From HTCC2207 sp002685195 (GTDB lineage: Bacteria; Pseudomonadota; Gammaproteobacteria; Pseudomonadales; Porticoccaceae): 64,000 bases of DNA. Every line of letters starts with the position of its first letter. Positions within the stretch are counted from its first letter, which is position 1. Made by a program: the position numbers and the translations under genes. The stretch is taken from positions 1,984,001 through 2,048,000 of the forward strand of contig CP179212.1 of NCBI GenBank assembly GCA_051201675.1. The letters run 5' to 3'. The notes under the pieces were generated by a model. That model was not told the origin of the DNA, searched no databases, and saw only the letters and a program-made list of their open reading frames with translations. Shown piece after piece: positions 61,724-64,000 of the stretch.

Positions 61724-63592
61724 CTAACTTCTTTCTATGTCGTCAAGACTCTGCCCTGCCAGTGCACTCTTGATCGACGCATCCATTCGTCTGGCCGCAA
61801 AGCTTTCACTTAATTTACCCAAGGCCTCAATTTGGCGGGCTAAAACTCGGTGCTCTAAGGTATCAACACGCAGTTGTCGTAATTCTTCAATTCCAATTTT
61901 CAAGCACTGAGTCTCTTCATCACTAAGAAGCGCCTCAGAATCTTTTTTTATGGCCGCCTCTAAATCTTCAATCATTCTGTCTGCTTCTACCTGCTGCTCA
62001 CGCAGAGCTCTAGCTTGCATATCTTCCCGGGCGTGACTGAATGAATCTTGAAGCATCTGAGTTATTTCATCTTCTGCTAACCCATAGGACGGCTTTACTT
62101 CGATTCTCGACTCTACATTACTGGTTAACTCGCGTGCAGTGACATTTAACAACCCATCAGCGTCGACCTGATAAGTTACTCTAATCTTAGCGGCTCCGGC
62201 AACCATAGGAGGGATACCACGCAGTTCAAATCTAGCCAGTGAGCGACAGTCATCAACCAGCTCTCGCTCACCCTGCAATATATGTATAGCCATGGCAGTC
62301 TGGCCATCTATGTAAGTTGTAAATTCTTGGGCCTTAGCCACCGGAATTGTAGTGTTGCGATGAATGATTTTCTCAGTTAAACCACCCATTGTCTCTATAC
62401 CCAAGGACAGCGGTATAACGTCTAATAACAACATCTCATCACCAGACTTATTGCCAACTAAAACATCAGCTTGGACCGCTGCCCCCATGGCCACGACACA
62501 ATCAGGGTCGAGACTACACATAGGCTCAACTCCAAAATAATCAGCTACCTGCCTTCTCACTAATGGCGTTCTAGTGGACCCACCCACCAAGACAACATTG
62601 TCAATTGCCCCCACACCTACACCTGCATCACGCAGTGCTCGACGACAAGCCCGTACAGTTTTCGCGACTAAACCTTCAATTAGCGTATCCATTATTTCTC
62701 GAGATAGAGTGCCTTGCCAGTCCAGCACCTCGAGTTGCACCTCATCTGAATCAGTCAACTCCTCTTTTGCTGCCTTAGCTGTCTCTAAAAGGATCCTCTG
62801 CTCCATCGGATTAAGGGAATCACCCATGCCAATTTCAGCGCACAGCCACTGGGCAATAGCATAATCAAAATCATCTCCACCCAAAGCTGAGTCACCGCCA
62901 GTGGCGAGTACCTCAAAGACACCCCGTGAGAGCCGCAAAATACTGATATCAAAAGTACCACCACCTAAATCATAGATTGCGATTACACCCTCTTTCGCTT
63001 CATCCAAACCATAGGCTATGGCTGCAGCTGTCGGCTCGCTGAGCAGTCGCAATACCTTAATACCTGCTAGGGTTGCCGCATCTTTTGTGGCCTGTCTTTG
63101 GGCTTCATCAAAGTAGGCGGGAACAGTAATGACAGCGCCATCTAGCATGGCATCCAAGGATGCCTCAGCACGAGTTACCAGTTTTCGTAAAATTTCTGCT
63201 GAAACCTGAATTGGGCTAACCAAACCGCTCGCAGTGTTGATTTTTGGCATTCCCCCCTCTTCCCCTTGAAATTCGTAGGGAAGCTGATCTCCAAGCTTCA
63301 TGACATCACTAACACCTCGGCCTAATAACCGTTTGGCGGACGATATCGTGTTAAGTGGATCACTGATATTGAACTCAGCTGCCTCATAACCCACTGCACT
63401 GGCACCCTGCTCTGTGTAGTGCACAATCGATGGCATTAAATGCTGACCTTCTTGATCAGCTAAGGTCTCTGGCATACCACTGCGCACTACGGCCACTAAG
63501 GAGTTTGTTGTACCTAAATCAATTCCCACAGCATGCTTACGCTGATGGGGCTGAGGTGATTGACCTGGCTCTGAAATTTGCAATAGAACCAT
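61724..63592 (-). CDS. hscA: Fe-S cluster chaperone HscA (Hsp70 family)
   Basis: 622 residues. The N-terminal ATPase domain begins VGIDLGTTNSLVAVV, has YDLGGGTFDIS and VVLVGGSTRTPLVR. The substrate domain follows (GIPPMVAGAAKIRVTY) with a helical lid. It helps transfer clusters from IscU with the HscB co-chaperone, whose gene ends four bases upstream. Confidence 0.97.
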   Translation of the reverse strand: MVLLQISEPGQSPQPHQRKHAVGIDLGTTNSLVAVVRSGMPETLADQEGQHLMPSIVHYTEQGASAVGYEAAEFNISDPLNTISSAKRLLGRGVSDVMKLGDQLPYEFQGEEGGMPKINTASGLVSPIQVSAEILRKLVTRAEASLDAMLDGAVITVPAYFDEAQRQATKDAATLAGIKVLRLLSEPTAAAIAYGLDEAKEGVIAIYDLGGGTFDISILRLSRGVFEVLATGGDSALGGDDFDYAIAQWLCAEIGMGDSLNPMEQRILLETAKAAKEELTDSDEVQLEVLDWQGTLSREIMDTLIEGLVAKTVRACRRALRDAGVGVGAIDNVVLVGGSTRTPLVRRQVADYFGVEPMCSLDPDCVVAMGAAVQADVLVGNKSGDEMLLLDVIPLSLGIETMGGLTEKIIHRNTTIPVAKAQEFTTYIDGQTAMAIHILQGERELVDDCRSLARFELRGIPPMVAGAAKIRVTYQVDADGLLNVTARELTSNVESRIEVKPSYGLAEDEITQMLQDSFSHAREDMQARALREQQVEADRMIEDLEAAIKKDSEALLSDEETQCLKIGIEELRQLRVDTLEHRVLARQIEALGKLSESFAARRMDASIKSALAGQSLDDIERS

Positions 63593-63595
63593 TAG

Positions 63596-64000
63596 CTATG
63601 CGTCCTCTAAATCAGCTTCTAGCTGTTCTATTTCATTAAGTAACTTAGAAAAAAATTGCATTTTGGCTACCGCAGTAAAAGCACTATCAAATATTTTCGC
63701 TGACAGACTCTCAAAAAACTCACTCTGTAGATTTTGATAAATTGCTTCAACATGCGCTCGAAGTGTCTCCAGCTCTGCCCAGGGGACAGTCTTGCCTGCC
63801 ACTCCGGCTAGGGTCTCTCGAAGCTCAATCTGCTGCATTAAAAAATGGCTATCGGTTGTTACGTGAGTCTCTTGATCAATATCAACGCCATTTAACTCCA
63901 GTAAATACTGAGCACGTTTTAGCGGCGTCTTTAGTGTTTCAAAGGCTTGATTGATTAAGGACGCTGTTTGCACTGCGAGGCGCTTTTCAACATCAGATTT
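63596..64000 (-). CDS. hscB: Fe-S co-chaperone HscB, partial
   Basis: Only the C-terminal 134 codons are inside the window; the frame runs off the right edge (KSDVEKRLAVQTASLINQAF). The visible part has the end of the J domain (INQAFETLKTPLKRAQYLLE) and the helical IscU-binding domain with FLMQQIELRE. It delivers IscU to HscA. Expected iscRSUA genes would lie beyond the edge. Confidence 0.95.
   Translation of the reverse strand, partial: KSDVEKRLAVQTASLINQAFETLKTPLKRAQYLLELNGVDIDQETHVTTDSHFLMQQIELRETLAGVAGKTVPWAELETLRAHVEAIYQNLQSEFFESLSAKIFDSAFTAVAKMQFFSKLLNEIEQLEADLEDA

Overview
The window looks like chromosomal DNA of a marine-type gammaproteobacterium; a Cellvibrionales relative (SAR92 / OM60 / Spongiibacteraceae-like) is my inference. 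The right-hand 17 kb has the gammaproteobacterial order hscB-hscA-fdx-iscX-ndk-rlmN-pilF-ispG-hisS-yfgM-bamB-der, followed by xseA and guaBA. The left-hand 40 kb is rich in TonB, PQQ, Rieske, VOC and amidohydrolase genes of the kind such bacteria use on aromatic, terpenoid or steroid-like substrates. No rRNA, tRNA, CRISPR array, transposase or integrase was recognised.

Region 1 (0-16.3 kb) is a mostly minus-strand catabolic cluster. A putative operon Rieske oxygenase - amidohydrolase - GPH-type MFS - TetR (16.2-11.6 kb) is followed by a second unit: MDR oxidoreductase - GST - (alpha/beta hydrolase::flavin reductase fusion) - VOC protein - DUF3604 - serine beta-lactamase-like lipoprotein - a second amidohydrolase. 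A BASS transporter with a DUF1295 (5-alpha-reductase-like) membrane protein, and a cupin, lie at the left edge. The likely theme is uptake, ring hydroxylation and cleavage, and hydrolysis of a cyclic organic compound. The substrate cannot be read from sequence.

Region 2 (17-34 kb) carries surface and periplasmic functions: a lamin-tail lipoprotein, a membrane-anchored type-B carboxylesterase, a TonB receptor with a divergent TetR, a membrane-tethered VOC protein next to a cytochrome c-PQQ dehydrogenase, an SDR coupled to an exported Asp-nucleophile hydrolase, and a heterodimeric ABC exporter.

Region 3 (34-41 kb) holds a 2OG-Fe(II) oxygenase, decayed remnants (a frameshifted GH2 beta-galactosidase tail and an unidentified fragment), and a second copy of the MFS + amidohydrolase + TetR module.

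Region 4 (40.8-46.9 kb) is the most unusual part. Immediately behind guaA is a string of same-strand accessory genes: SnoaL-like, NylB-like hydrolase, membrane protein + HTH pair, DUF4386, membrane protein, S41-like protease. The units are separated by copies of an 80-81 bp element that ends in an 18-bp copy of the guaA 3' end. A 118-bp direct repeat (guaA tail plus a tiny membrane ORF) brackets the array. This looks like an integrase-less cassette array, or a stack of islets, accreted at the guaA 3' end.

Region 5 (46.9-64 kb) is housekeeping: GMP synthesis, exonuclease VII, ribosome assembly, outer-membrane assembly, histidyl-tRNA synthetase, isoprenoid synthesis, pilus assembly, rRNA methylation, nucleotide balance and Fe-S assembly. 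Its oddities are a missing rodZ, a lipoprotein hydrolase inserted between fdx and iscX, and a terminator abutting the der start codon.
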